DNA of 64,000 nt from Bacteroidetes bacterium UKL13-3 (GCA_001602415.1 CP012155.1:496001-560000); one strand, 5' to 3'; shown: positions 9,215 to 18,930, counted from the stretch's first letter. Numbers and translations are program-made. The notes: generated by a model not told the origin, from the sequence alone.

Positions 9215-10309
9215 CTAAATATACTTCTCGTCAAATTTCAATTTGATGTCGGTCACAATTTGTTTAATCTCTTGTTCGTGGTTTTTATCACAAATCATCA
9301 GCACATCGGGAGTATCAACAATGATTAAGTTTTCGGTACTTTTTACAACTACAAGTCTGCCGTTTTGCCCGTTGGCACTAATCATACAATCTTTGGTATC
9401 GTAGGCAAAAATATTTTTTCCTTTAACTACATTGCCATGTGCATCTTTATCCGAAATTTCATACAAAGAGGTCCACGTTCCTAAATCACTCCAACCGAAG
9501 TCGCTAGGAATAACATATACATTAGACGCTTTTTCCATGATACCATAGTCAATGGAGATACTGCGGCATTGTTCATATAATTTTTGAACCTGAATGGCTT
9601 CATCTGAAGCACCATAATATTTGGAGGCTTCATGAAACAGTGCATATTGCTCATGCAAATGTTCTTTAAACGCATTGCGAATGCTTTTACCACTCCAAAC
9701 AAAAATGCCAGCATTCCATAAAAAATCACCCGACTCCATAAACGTTTGGGCAATTTCCAAGGTTGGTTTTTCGGTGAAGGTTTTTACTTTGAAAATATTA
9801 TTTTCTTGGCCCTCATCAATGTATTGAATGTATCCGTAACCGGTATCTGGCCTGTTAGGGCGGATTCCTAAAGTGATGAGCGACTCGTTTTTCCTGGCAT
9901 AATTCATCGCCATTTCAATATGATCCATAAAGGTATCTTCATCCAAAATGAGATGATCGGAAGGGGCAACAACAGAAATAGCGTGGGTATTAATATGGTG
10001 AATTTTGGAACTGGCAAATGCAATACAAGCCGCTGTATTTTTGGCAGTAGGTTCACCCAAAACCTGATTCATGTTAATATCAGGGATTTGGGTTTTAACC
10101 AAATCCATATAAGCAACATTGGTAACGATGTAAATATTTTCGGGCAAAAAATGCTTTAGAAAACGTTTATAAGTTAGTTGTAATAAGCTGCTGCCTGTGC
10201 CAAGTATATCAAGGAATTGTTTAGGATAAGAGCTTCTGCTTGATGGCCAAAATCTGGTTCCTACCCCCCCTGCCATAATTATGGCGTAATGATTCTTATT
10301 TTTTTCCAT
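9215..10309 (-). CDS. manC: Mannose-1-phosphate guanylyltransferase
   Basis: Makes GDP-mannose from GTP and mannose-1-phosphate for polysaccharide or glycoprotein glycosylation. The N-terminal pyrophosphorylase signature is IIMAGGVGTRFWPSSR followed by PKQF. SDHLILDE, EKPTLEIA and GDFLWNAGIFVWS are typical of the GDP-mannose subgroup. It is 364 aa, the short form lacking the phosphomannose isomerase domain. It stands alone and is divergent from recQ across a 194-base gap. Confidence 0.93.
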   Translation of the reverse strand: MEKNKNHYAIIMAGGVGTRFWPSSRSSYPKQFLDILGTGSSLLQLTYKRFLKHFLPENIYIVTNVAYMDLVKTQIPDINMNQVLGEPTAKNTAACIAFASSKIHHINTHAISVVAPSDHLILDEDTFMDHIEMAMNYARKNESLITLGIRPNRPDTGYGYIQYIDEGQENNIFKVKTFTEKPTLEIAQTFMESGDFLWNAGIFVWSGKSIRNAFKEHLHEQYALFHEASKYYGASDEAIQVQKLYEQCRSISIDYGIMEKASNVYVIPSDFGWSDLGTWTSLYEISDKDAHGNVVKGKNIFAYDTKDCMISANGQNGRLVVVKSTENLIIVDTPDVLMICDKNHEQEIKQIVTDIKLKFDEKYI

Positions 10310-10463
10310 TAATCTGTTATCTTCACACTAACGATTGGTTAGTTTCAATAGCATGCATATTACGCATGATTTATGTCACAAAGAACGATTTTAATCTTCA
10401 TATTTTCAAAAAACGATAGAAGAGATTAACTTCGTCCCCCTTTTCGTTAAAAACCAAACAGAT

Positions 10464-10482
10464 GCATCTTACTTTAAGATGC
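10464..10482 (+). promoter_or_regulatory. Perfect 8-bp hairpin just upstream of recQ
   Basis: GCATCTTA and TAAGATGC are exact inverted arms separated by CTT, ending 21 bases before the recQ ATG. There is no T-run, so it is not a terminator. It could be a 5'-UTR hairpin or an operator between the divergent genes. Confidence 0.3.
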
Positions 10483-10503
10483 CATAAAGTAATACATTAG
10501 CGC

Positions 10504-12726
10504 ATGAAAGCTGCAAAAACGGTAAAAAAGACGACCAAATCTACTGCCTTAAAAGGCGTGAAAGAAAGTCTGCAAGAATTTTTTGGATTTGATTCATTCA
10601 AAGGCGACCAAGAAACCATCATCAATAGTTTATTGAATGGTGATGATACGTTTGTTATTATGCCAACGGGAGGAGGTAAATCTCTTTGTTACCAATTACC
10701 AGCTCTAATGATGCCTGGAACAGCTATTATTATTTCACCGCTTATTGCGTTAATGAAAAATCAGGTTGACCAGATTCGTGCCTTCAACCACGGAACAGTG
10801 GCGCATTTTCTAAATTCATCGTTATCAAAAACAGAGATAACAAAAGTGAAGCACGATGTAACCGAAGGCAGTACTAAGATGCTGTACATCGCTCCGGAAA
10901 CATTGAAGAAAGATGAAACAATTGATTTCTTAAAAAGCATTAATATTTCATTTGTTGCCGTTGATGAGGCTCATTGTATCTCGGAGTGGGGTCATGATTT
11001 TCGTCCTGAGTATCGCAGAATAAAGCAGATGATAAAGGAAATAAAAGATGTTCCGATGATGGCTTTAACTGCAACTGCAACGCCCAAAGTTCAACAGGAT
11101 ATTCAAAAGAATTTGCAGATGAATGATGCACTTGTATACAAGTCATCATTTAACCGCACCAATTTATATTACGAGGTAAGACCCAAAGGTAAAAAGGCCG
11201 ATGTGATGAAAGATTTGGTTTCGTATGTAAAAACCAAAAAGGGAAAGTCGGGAGTTATTTATTGCTTGAGCCGTAAAAAGGTTGAAGAGATTGCCGAAGT
11301 ATTGAAAGCGAATGGTGTTAAAGCATTACCATATCATGCAGGTCTAGATGCCAAAACACGTGCTGCCCATCAGGATGCATTTTTGATGGAAAGCACAGAC
11401 GTTATTGTGGCAACTATTGCTTTTGGAATGGGTATTGACAAGCCGGATGTTCGTTTTGTGATTCACTATGATGTGCCGAAGAGTATTGAAGGATATTACC
11501 AAGAAACAGGTCGTGCCGGGCGTGATGGCATTGATGGCGATTGTGTTTTATATTACAATCCAGCTGATATTGATAAGCTTGAAAAGTTTATGAAAGACAA
11601 GCCCGTTGCCGAGAGGGAAATAGGGGAGTTATTGATTTTCGAAACACAAGCATTTGCCGAAACGTCTGCTTGCCGCAGAAAATTCTTATTGCATTATTTT
11701 GGTGAAGAGTATGATGATAAAGGTTGCGGTAAAATGTGCGACAATTGCCGTCATCCAAAAGCAAAAGAAGATGCGAAAGCAGAAGCAGTTTTAGCATTAC
11801 AACTCATTAAAGAGATTGATGAAAAGCACGTTTTAAAGCACATAGTTGATATTTTGATTGGTAACAAAACACATGATGTAACCTTAAACGACCACCAAAA
11901 ACTATCATCATTTGGTAAAGGAAAAAATTATGATGATAACTACTGGAAATCATTAATTAGAGTATTGTTGTTACAAGGATTCATTACAAAAAATATTGAA
12001 AACTATGGATTGTTGAGCATCAGCGACAAAGGCGAAACGTTTATTAAAAAACCTACTAAGTTTGAAATTGCGGTTGATCAGAAGTTTGATAAGGTACTGG
12101 AAAGCGATGATGATGGTGTAGAAGCTGAAAACGTTTATGATGAAGTGCTTTTTGTGATGCTTAAAGATTTAACACGTAAGGTTGGAAAGCAAATGAACCT
12201 GCCTCCTTACGTGATTTTTCAGGAACCATCGTTGGAGGAAATGGCCTTCAAATTTCCAATAACAATTGATGAATTGAGCAAGGTAAGCGGTGTAAACAAA
12301 GGAAAAGCCGTGAAGTATGGAAAACAGTTTATCGAGTTAATCGGTAAATATGTTGAGGACAATAATATTGAGCGTTCGGAAGATGTAGTGGTAAAATCGG
12401 TGGTCAACAAATCGGCCAAAAAGATTTCGATTATTACCAGTATTGATAAAAAACAAAGTTTAGAAGATATTGCCCGTAGTATTGGATTAACCATGCCTGA
12501 ACTGTTGGATGAAATTCAGAACATTGTTTTATCTGGCACCAAACTCAACCTTAAAACATACATTAATGATATTGCCGATGAGGATATTCAAGATGAGGTG
12601 ATGGATTTCTTTAAAAAGAGCGAAAAGGATTCGTTGGAGGAAGTGCTTGCCGGATATGGAAGCGAATTTTCGAAAGAAGATCTTCAATTGATGCGAATTC
12701 ATTTTATTTCAGAGGTGGCCTATTAA
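10504..12726 (+). CDS. recQ: ATP-dependent DNA helicase RecQ
   Basis: A 740-aa 3'-5' superfamily 2 helicase for recombination and replication-fork repair. Walker A PTGGGKSLCYQ is near residue 54, the DEAH box in VDEAHCISEWGHDFRPEYR near 154, motif V/VI in FGMGIDKPDVRFVIHYD and QETGRAGRDG near 305-345. The RecQ zinc site is built from CRRKFLLHYFGE plus CGKMCDNC near 385-415. A winged-helix region follows, and the C-terminal part has an HRDC-like segment (PPYVIFQEPSLEEMA), then a Bacteroidota-type tail. A Lys/Thr-rich first 20 residues is a lineage extension. Confidence 0.95.
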   Translation: MKAAKTVKKTTKSTALKGVKESLQEFFGFDSFKGDQETIINSLLNGDDTFVIMPTGGGKSLCYQLPALMMPGTAIIISPLIALMKNQVDQIRAFNHGTVAHFLNSSLSKTEITKVKHDVTEGSTKMLYIAPETLKKDETIDFLKSINISFVAVDEAHCISEWGHDFRPEYRRIKQMIKEIKDVPMMALTATATPKVQQDIQKNLQMNDALVYKSSFNRTNLYYEVRPKGKKADVMKDLVSYVKTKKGKSGVIYCLSRKKVEEIAEVLKANGVKALPYHAGLDAKTRAAHQDAFLMESTDVIVATIAFGMGIDKPDVRFVIHYDVPKSIEGYYQETGRAGRDGIDGDCVLYYNPADIDKLEKFMKDKPVAEREIGELLIFETQAFAETSACRRKFLLHYFGEEYDDKGCGKMCDNCRHPKAKEDAKAEAVLALQLIKEIDEKHVLKHIVDILIGNKTHDVTLNDHQKLSSFGKGKNYDDNYWKSLIRVLLLQGFITKNIENYGLLSISDKGETFIKKPTKFEIAVDQKFDKVLESDDDGVEAENVYDEVLFVMLKDLTRKVGKQMNLPPYVIFQEPSLEEMAFKFPITIDELSKVSGVNKGKAVKYGKQFIELIGKYVEDNNIERSEDVVVKSVVNKSAKKISIITSIDKKQSLEDIARSIGLTMPELLDEIQNIVLSGTKLNLKTYINDIADEDIQDEVMDFFKKSEKDSLEEVLAGYGSEFSKEDLQLMRIHFISEVAY

Positions 12727-12732
12727 TTCATC

Positions 12733-12762
12733 TTTGAGATTAGGTAAGTAATTTTACATTTG
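12733..12762 (+). promoter_or_regulatory. Bacteroidota-type promoter for kup
   Basis: TTTG at 12733-12736, an 18-base spacer, then TACATTTG at 12755-12762, an exact TAnnTTTG -7 box. The GTG start of kup is 15 bases further on, implying a very short leader. Confidence 0.55.
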
Positions 12763-12777
12763 TCGAAAATATAAGTC

Positions 12778-14724
12778 GTGTCAGAAAATCATCATAATCA
12801 GGTATCCAAACTTAGCTTAGCTGGAATGCTCGTTACATTGGGTATTATTTACGGAGATATCGGGACTTCACCGCTCTACGTAATGAAAGCAATTGTTGCC
12901 GATAAGGTTATTACAAAGGATTTAGTTTATGGTGGCTTGTCATGTATTTTTTGGACACTAACACTTCAAACCACCATAAAATACGTGATTATAACCCTCA
13001 GAGCCGACAACAACGGTGAAGGAGGAATCTTTTCACTTTATGCGCTCATTCGCAGGCGTAGACCTAAACTCATTTTTCCAGCTATTGTTGGAGGATGCGC
13101 GTTGCTAGCAGATGGGGTAATTACACCTCCGATTTCTGTTTCATCGGCAATTGAAGGATTACGAATTTTAAATCCAGATATTCCAACAATTCCCATTGTA
13201 TTAACCATCATAACTATTTTGTTTGTTATCCAGCGGGTGGGAACTAGCATTGTAGGAAAAGCATTCGGTCCAATCATGTTCGTTTGGTTTGGAATGCTCG
13301 CTGTGTTGGGTATTTCTTCGATGAGCGCGCATCCACAAATTTTACACGCATTAAACCCATATTATGCTTACAATCTTCTATACAACTATCCTGAGGGATA
13401 TTGGTTGTTAGGGGCCGTTTTTTTATGTACTACGGGTGCAGAGGCGTTGTATTCTGATTTAGGACATTGTGGTAAACACAATATTCGTGTGAGTTGGATT
13501 TTTGTGAAAACAACCCTTGTGCTAAATTACCTCGGGCAAGGGGCATATATTTTGCAATTTGAAGGTCAGGATATCACAAAGATGAACCCATTTTTTGGGT
13601 TGATGCCTGATTGGTTTTTGTTAAGTGGAATTGCTATTGCAACCTTGGCTGCTGTTATTGCCAGTCAAGCATTAATAAGTGGCTCTTTCACACTTATTTC
13701 CGAGGCTTTGCGGCTTAATGTATGGCCTAAAGTTTCGATTAAATATCCTTCAGAAGCTAAAGGTCAATTATATGTTCCTAGTGCCAATTGGCTATTGTGG
13801 GCGGGTTGTGTTGGTATTGTATTGTACTTCAAGGAATCCTCAAATATGGAGGCAGCCTATGGATTAGCAATTACAATTGCGATGTTGATGACAACTATTT
13901 TGTTAGCTAATTATTTGCGTAAAATAAACGCCCCAAGATGGTTTGTAAGCATAATTCTACTTGTTTACATTTCTATAGAAGGGTCTTTTTTATTGGCAAA
14001 TCTCCAAAAATTTCCTCATGGTGGTTGGGTTTCAGTGATTATCAGTTTAGGATTTATTTTGGTGATGTGGGTTTGGTTCAAAGGCCGCAAAATTAAAAAT
14101 AGACTCACAGAGTTTGTAAACCTCAAAAAATACTTACCTATTTTGCATGAGCTAAGTAACGATCAATCTGTTCCTAAATACGCAACGCATTTGGTCTTTT
14201 TAACCAGTGCCGATCATTTGATGGAGGTTGAAAATAAAGTTATTTATTCTATCCTCCAAAAGCAGCCCAAACGGGCCGATATTTATTGGTTTTTACATAT
14301 TCACGTAGACGATCAGCCTTATACCATGCAGTATAAAGTTGATATTGTAGTACCTCAGGATGTGATTAAGGTAGAGTTTAAACTCGGTTTTAGGGTTGAG
14401 CAAAAAATTAATTTTTACTTCCGTAAAGTGGTGGAAGAGTTGATGAAGAATGGTGAGGTAGATGTAACATCCAGGTATGCCTCACTCAATAAACAAAACA
14501 TTACAGGCGATTTTAGGTTTGTCGTCCTAAAGCGCCATCTATCTAACGAAAATGAATTATCGTTGTACGAAAGGCTCATTATGGATGGGTACTTTTTACT
14601 TGATAAGTTTAGTTTGAGCGAAGAAAAAGCCTTTGGGTTAGATACAAGCTCCGTTACTGTAGAAAAGGTGCCCATGGTAATTGCTCCTGTGAAGGATTTT
14701 AAATTGAAGCGGATTTATAAATAA
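12778..14724 (+). CDS. kup: KUP-family potassium transporter
   Basis: A 648-aa inner-membrane K+ uptake protein (K+/H+ symport). The N-terminal LGIIYGDIGTSPLYVMKAI (residues 22-40) is the KUP signature, followed by about 12 hydrophobic segments and a C-terminal cytoplasmic part of ~180 residues. ADGVITPPISVSSAIEGL and the QGAYILQFEG region are also typical. The start is GTG, supported by the promoter 15 bases upstream and by the lack of an earlier in-frame start after the recQ stop. Confidence 0.95.
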   Translation: MSENHHNQVSKLSLAGMLVTLGIIYGDIGTSPLYVMKAIVADKVITKDLVYGGLSCIFWTLTLQTTIKYVIITLRADNNGEGGIFSLYALIRRRRPKLIFPAIVGGCALLADGVITPPISVSSAIEGLRILNPDIPTIPIVLTIITILFVIQRVGTSIVGKAFGPIMFVWFGMLAVLGISSMSAHPQILHALNPYYAYNLLYNYPEGYWLLGAVFLCTTGAEALYSDLGHCGKHNIRVSWIFVKTTLVLNYLGQGAYILQFEGQDITKMNPFFGLMPDWFLLSGIAIATLAAVIASQALISGSFTLISEALRLNVWPKVSIKYPSEAKGQLYVPSANWLLWAGCVGIVLYFKESSNMEAAYGLAITIAMLMTTILLANYLRKINAPRWFVSIILLVYISIEGSFLLANLQKFPHGGWVSVIISLGFILVMWVWFKGRKIKNRLTEFVNLKKYLPILHELSNDQSVPKYATHLVFLTSADHLMEVENKVIYSILQKQPKRADIYWFLHIHVDDQPYTMQYKVDIVVPQDVIKVEFKLGFRVEQKINFYFRKVVEELMKNGEVDVTSRYASLNKQNITGDFRFVVLKRHLSNENELSLYERLIMDGYFLLDKFSLSEEKAFGLDTSSVTVEKVPMVIAPVKDFKLKRIYK

Positions 14725-14795
14725 CCTGAAAATCAACATTTTTCAAGTGAAATTAAATCCCTTGAAAAAAAAGTCTAAATTTTTTTTAAAACGGG

Positions 14796-14826
14796 TTTGC
14801 ATGTAATTATCCTTTTCATACATTTG
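14796..14826 (+). promoter_or_regulatory. Consensus Bacteroidota promoter for tRNA-Gln
   Basis: TTTG at 14796-14799, a 19-base spacer, and TACATTTG at 14819-14826 match the Bacteroidota primary-sigma consensus exactly. The tRNA begins 11 bases downstream. Confidence 0.75.
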
Positions 14827-14836
14827 CACCCCAATC

Positions 14837-14909
14837 TGTCCGATGGTGTAACTGGCAACACGACTGATTTTGGTTCAGTAGAGTCTAGGTTCGAGCCCTA
14901 GTCGGACAA
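14837..14909 (+). tRNA. tRNA-Gln (anticodon TTG)
   Basis: A 73-nt cloverleaf. The acceptor arms TGTCCGA and TCGGACA pair perfectly. The D arm is GTGT/ACAC, the anticodon stem ACTGA/TCAGT encloses loop TTTTGGT with TTG in the middle, and the T arm is CTAGG-TTCGAGC-CCTAG. The discriminator base is A and CCA is not encoded. It reads CAA (and CAG) glutamine codons. Confidence 0.95.
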
Positions 14910-14921
14910 CAGAATGATAAG

Positions 14922-14958
14922 TGTCGGTTTTTTTAAACGAAATCCGACATTTTTTTTT
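14922..14958 (+). terminator. Terminator after tRNA-Gln
   Basis: TGTCGG and CCGACA arms enclose a 16-base T/A-rich loop and are followed by nine T residues. It lies 13 bases after the tRNA and 37 bases before prs. Confidence 0.65.
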
Positions 14959-14994
14959 AAATAAACGGTCCAATTGTAATAAAACTAAAGTACC

Positions 14995-15945
14995 ATGACA
15001 TCACTTCGCAATGAGGTAAAACTCTTCTCAGGTCGTAATTCGCTATTTGTAGCGGAAAAAATTGCATCCGCATACGGCAAACCTCTGGGCGACATTACCG
15101 TTTCGCAATTTGCGGATGGAGAAATTCAACCAAGTATAAATGAGTCGGTACGTGGTGCAGATGTGTTTTTTATCCAATCAACCTTTCCGAGTGCCGATAA
15201 TTTATTGGAGTTGTTGTTGATGATTGATGCTGCCAAACGTGCATCAGCGCATTACATAACGGCTGTTATCCCCTATTTTGGAATGGCCCGCCAGGACAGA
15301 AAGGACCGCCCGCGTGTATCCATTGGATCGAAGGTTGCTGCCGATATGCTAAAGGCAGTTGGCGTGAGTAGGGTAATGACAATGGACTTGCATGCGCCTC
15401 AGATTCAAGGTTTTTTTGAGGTTCCGGTTGACCACTTGGATTCTTCGGTGATATTTATCCCGTGGATCCGCAACTTAAACGAAAGCAATTTAATTTTAGC
15501 TTCTCCGGATATGGGAAGTTCAAATAGAACCCGTACATTTGCCCGCGCTTTAAATCTAGATATGGTTATCTGTGATAAAGAGCGTAAACGTGCAAACGAA
15601 ATTGCATCTATGACCTTGATTGGTGATGTGGCAGGCAAAGATGTTATTTTGATTGATGATATTATTGATACAGGAAATACGTTGGCTAAGTCGGCTCAAA
15701 TGTTAAAAGATAAAGGAGCATTAAGCGTTCGCGCTATGTGTACCCATCCAGTTCTTTCAGGAAAAGCATACGAAACCATCGAAAATTCTGTAATTGACGA
15801 GTTAGTGGTTTGTGATACCATTCCATTGAAACGTGAAACAAGTAAAATAAAAGTATTAAGCGTAGCTGATTTGTTTGCAAAAGCAATCAGAAACGTCACA
15901 GAATTTGAGTCAATCAGTTCATTGTTTAATACAGGTGTTAAGTAA
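14995..15945 (+). CDS. prs: Ribose-phosphate pyrophosphokinase
   Basis: Makes PRPP from ribose-5-phosphate and ATP for nucleotide, His and Trp synthesis. The family residues are clear: QSTFPSADNLLELL, ARQDRKDRPR (catalytic flexible region), the metal-binding DLHAPQIQGFFEVPVDHL (residues 129-146) and the PRPP loop DDIIDTGNTL (about 221-230). The 316-aa length is standard. The N-terminus MTSLRNEVKLFSG fits class I enzymes. Confidence 0.97.
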   Translation: MTSLRNEVKLFSGRNSLFVAEKIASAYGKPLGDITVSQFADGEIQPSINESVRGADVFFIQSTFPSADNLLELLLMIDAAKRASAHYITAVIPYFGMARQDRKDRPRVSIGSKVAADMLKAVGVSRVMTMDLHAPQIQGFFEVPVDHLDSSVIFIPWIRNLNESNLILASPDMGSSNRTRTFARALNLDMVICDKERKRANEIASMTLIGDVAGKDVILIDDIIDTGNTLAKSAQMLKDKGALSVRAMCTHPVLSGKAYETIENSVIDELVVCDTIPLKRETSKIKVLSVADLFAKAIRNVTEFESISSLFNTGVK

Positions 15946-15967
15946 GTAGTTGAAAGTTTTTTTAATA

Positions 15968-16012
15968 ACCAGCTAGTAGCTAAAAGCCAATAGCCAATAG
16001 CCAATAGCAAAA
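15968..16012. repeat. Short GCCAATA-type spacer repeat
   Basis: The spacer after prs contains three tandem AGCCAAT units preceded by GCTAGTAGCTAAA. Related phrases (GCTAAAGGCTAAMAGCCAA) occur at about 25325-25345, 33174-33205 and 33269-33296, always between genes. They look like a dispersed intergenic repeat family; no function is known to me. Confidence 0.5.
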
Positions 16013-16098
16013 GATAATATTCGCATTCAATTAAAAACAAATGCAGCGCGAGGGTGAGCGAATACACTCAAGTGGTGCGAAACAAAAAAGTAAAAAAA

Positions 16099-16692
16099 AT
16101 GAAATCAATTGCCATGTTTGGTTATTTGCGGGACGGAGTGGGTAAATCATCTACCAAAGTACTTCGAAACGAGGGTAAAGTGCCGTGCGTATTGTATGGT
16201 GGCGGAAAAGAGAGTGTAAACTTCTCTATGTATTCAGCAGACTTTAAACAGTTGGTGTACACTCCAAACACCTACAAAGTAAAGTTGGATATTGACGGTA
16301 AAATTTACCGTGCAATGTTAAAAGACATTCAGTTTCATCCAGTGAACGATTCAATTCTTCATGCCGATTTTCAAGAAATTGATGAAACTAAAGAAATCGA
16401 AATTGGCGTTCCAATTAAATTGGTTGGTAACTCAGTAGGTGTTCGTGCGGGTGGTAAATTGGTTGTGAAATCAAACAAATTACGTGTTCGTGCATTATCA
16501 GCTAACTTGCCAGATTTTATCGAAGTAAATATTGATAACCTCGAAATTGGTAAATCAATTAAAGTAGGTGAAATCAAAGTTGAAAACATGAAACTAATGG
16601 ATGCGGTTAACAATTCAGTAGTATCAGTTAAAACTACACGTGCAGCGCAAGAAGAAGCTAAAGCTGCAGCAGCTGCTGATAAGAAGAAGTAA
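16099..16692 (+). CDS. rplY: 50S ribosomal protein L25 (CTC/TL5 form)
   Basis: A 197-aa L25 of the long general-stress (CTC) type: N-terminal 5S rRNA-binding beta-barrel (RDGVGKSSTKVLRNEGKVPCVLYGG) and a C-terminal TL5 domain (QEIDETKEIEIGVPIKLVG). The tail is Ala/Lys rich. The ATG at 16099 (MKSIAMFGYLRD) matches the family start; the GTG 45 bases upstream would add an untypical basic extension. Together with prs, this is a gene order common in bacteria. A strong terminator follows. Confidence 0.95.
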   Translation: MKSIAMFGYLRDGVGKSSTKVLRNEGKVPCVLYGGGKESVNFSMYSADFKQLVYTPNTYKVKLDIDGKIYRAMLKDIQFHPVNDSILHADFQEIDETKEIEIGVPIKLVGNSVGVRAGGKLVVKSNKLRVRALSANLPDFIEVNIDNLEIGKSIKVGEIKVENMKLMDAVNNSVVSVKTTRAAQEEAKAAAAADKKK

Positions 16693-16718
16693 TAATTGGT
16701 TATTCTTAAAAATAGAAA

Positions 16719-16747
16719 AACCCGGAGCGAAAGCTTCGGGTTTTTTT
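16719..16747. terminator. Bidirectional terminator between rplY and selD
   Basis: A 10-bp stem AACCCGGAGC / GCTTCGGGTT (one G-T pair) closed by a GAAA tetraloop. T-runs flank it on both strands, so it can end rplY (+) and selD (-). Confidence 0.9.
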
Positions 16748-16754
16748 GTTGGAC

Positions 16755-17810
16755 TTAGTTTACGAAAATAATTTTCTCTTGTTTATGTACAATCTGACCA
16801 ATTTGTGTGATGGGTATCGACTGTTGTTTTGCAAGCAGCATAATATCGTTAAGCATAGTCGGAGCTATCGTAATGAGCAACCCCCCATTGGTTTGCGGAT
16901 CGGGTAACAACGCAAACGATTCTGTCGCATCAACGGTTGGTGCAATACTCACCTTTTCGCTGTAAGCATTCCAGTTTCGATAAGTAGCATCCGGAATAAT
17001 AAACTGTTGCGCATAATGGATGGCAGATTCCAATTTGGGAATAGCAGCATAGTTTATTTCGGCACTCAAGTTCGATCCTTCACACATCTCAATTAAATGG
17101 CCTAATAATCCAAATCCTGTAACATCTGTCATAGCTGTTACTCCCTTTTCTTTTCCAAGAATTTCACCAAATGTGTTGAGCTGAATAAGCTGTTTCGTTA
17201 AAATGCTTTCATGTTCGGGTAATAGTTTGCCACGTTTTTGTGCGGTTGCTAAAATACCCACTCCAATAGGTTTTGTCAGTAAAATAATATCTCCAAGTTG
17301 AGCAGTATTATTTTGTTTAATATTTTCAATAGGAGCCAATCCGTTTACTGATAGTCCAAAGAAAGGTTCTGGGGAATCAATCGTATGTCCACCCGAAATG
17401 ACAATGCTGGCTTCTGCACAAATTGCTTTGGCTCCTTCTAACACTCTAGCGGCAACTTCGGCCGGAATTTTATCAATCGGCCAACCTAAAATGGCAATGG
17501 CAGTAATAGGTTTACCACCCATTGCATATACATCACTTATTGCATTGGCAGCAGCAGCCTGCCCAAAGGTATAAGCATCATCCACAATGGGCATAAAAAA
17601 ATCTGTTGTTACGATTAATGCTGTACCGTTTTGTAAATCATAAACAGCTGCATCATCATTGTTGTTGTTCCCAACCAATAAATGTTGCGGATTTCCAGTT
17701 GTTCGGGTTGAGGCGAGTATTTGTTCGAGCACAGCGGGTGCAATTTTGCAGCCACACCCTGCACCCTTGGCGTATTGCGAAAGTTTTATCGGTTCGGTCA
17801 TTTGTATCAT
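16755..17810 (-). CDS. selD: Selenophosphate synthetase (selenide, water dikinase)
   Basis: Forms selenophosphate from selenide and ATP. The active-site segment GAGCGCK has Cys19 and Lys22, equivalent to the catalytic Cys and Lys of E. coli SelD, so the enzyme is the Cys form and not itself a selenoprotein. The metal-binding DDAAVY and TTDFFMPIVDD, plus SGGHTIDSPEPFFGL, are conserved. It is 351 aa. The start overlaps the mnmH stop by 4 bases, so it is co-transcribed downstream of mnmH. Confidence 0.95.
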   Translation of the reverse strand: MIQMTEPIKLSQYAKGAGCGCKIAPAVLEQILASTRTTGNPQHLLVGNNNNDDAAVYDLQNGTALIVTTDFFMPIVDDAYTFGQAAAANAISDVYAMGGKPITAIAILGWPIDKIPAEVAARVLEGAKAICAEASIVISGGHTIDSPEPFFGLSVNGLAPIENIKQNNTAQLGDIILLTKPIGVGILATAQKRGKLLPEHESILTKQLIQLNTFGEILGKEKGVTAMTDVTGFGLLGHLIEMCEGSNLSAEINYAAIPKLESAIHYAQQFIIPDATYRNWNAYSEKVSIAPTVDATESFALLPDPQTNGGLLITIAPTMLNDIMLLAKQQSIPITQIGQIVHKQEKIIFVN

Positions 17811-18871
17811 TGTTGTGAGGTTTGAAGTACCAGTATTGCATTTGCTGAGGCATCAACAGTATCTGCAGGTATGTGATGTATGGGGCGATTCGATTTTTCC
17901 ATCGACTGTTTGTATTGTTTGTCGTAATAGGAAAGTAAAATATGAAAGCATGCGTGAATATCATTTTCCAGCAAAAAGTTAATCGCATTTTTGGTATCCA
18001 ATCCCCCAAGTCTTTTTTGAATTCGAATAATCGCATTTACTAACTTCTCTTTATCGAACTTGCCGTAACCGGTTACGATAAATTTCAATCGTTCCTCAAA
18101 AGGAATAGCTAACGCAAACAATTTAGCTTGCTGCAATTGATTGTAAAATTGTTCGGTAAGGTTAATCAATCCAATTCGCCTACTTTCATTTTCAATCCAA
18201 ATAGGCATTTCTTGGATGAATGAGTTGTTGGCATCCATTTGATAGAACGGGAGTAATGCCTGTACCAATATATTTTCAAAATATTCTTGTGAAGGTTGAG
18301 GTGCTAATCCCATGCTGCCAAAAGCAGATCCTTTGTGTGATGCAATATGTTCTAAATCAATTACAGATTGCCCATGTTTAGTTAACTCGTGTAGCACCTC
18401 TGTTTTCCCACTTCCAGTATAACCACCTAAGGCAATAAAATTGAATGGCAAATCGAGTTGTTGCAATACCCAATGGCGGTATGTTTTATAGCCACCCTCT
18501 AATAGGTACACATCAAAGCCATAAAAACTCAGCAACCAAGCCATGGCTCCGCTGCGCATTCCTCCGCGCCAGCAATGCACTAACAAGGTTTTGTTTTCTT
18601 GTTTACGTTCTTTTAAGATGGCTTCGGCCTTTTCAATAAACAAAAGCATATTGGGTCCAAAAAATTTTAGCCCAATTTTGATGGCTTCTTCTCTGCTTAC
18701 TTGTTTGTAGGTAGTTCCTATTTCTTTGCGTTGCTCATCATCAAAAATCGGGTAGGAATAAGCTCCTGGAATATGTGCATAGGCATATTCGCTTGGGCTT
18801 CGAACATCCAGCATAGGAATGGTTTTGCCAAGTTGTAAAAACTGTTGAATAGGTATTTTTTGAATAGGCAT
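17807..18871 (-). CDS. mnmH: tRNA 2-selenouridine synthase MnmH
   Basis: Replaces sulfur by selenium in wobble 2-thiouridine of tRNA, through a geranyl intermediate. An N-terminal rhodanese domain carries the catalytic Cys100 in HCWRGGMRSGAM. A P-loop, GGYTGSGKT, follows at residues 149-157. The 354-aa length is standard. It is the first gene of a two-gene operon with selD, which supplies selenophosphate. No selA, selB or selC is visible in this window. A 7-bp inverted repeat (AACACTT/AAGTGTT) touches the start codon and may be regulatory. Confidence 0.95.
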   Translation of the reverse strand: MPIQKIPIQQFLQLGKTIPMLDVRSPSEYAYAHIPGAYSYPIFDDEQRKEIGTTYKQVSREEAIKIGLKFFGPNMLLFIEKAEAILKERKQENKTLLVHCWRGGMRSGAMAWLLSFYGFDVYLLEGGYKTYRHWVLQQLDLPFNFIALGGYTGSGKTEVLHELTKHGQSVIDLEHIASHKGSAFGSMGLAPQPSQEYFENILVQALLPFYQMDANNSFIQEMPIWIENESRRIGLINLTEQFYNQLQQAKLFALAIPFEERLKFIVTGYGKFDKEKLVNAIIRIQKRLGGLDTKNAINFLLENDIHACFHILLSYYDKQYKQSMEKSNRPIHHIPADTVDASANAILVLQTSQQ

Positions 18872-18930
18872 AACACTTTTGTAAGTGTTTGCAAGATATT
18901 CTGTTTGGTGGATTTTGTTGGGAAAGAAAA

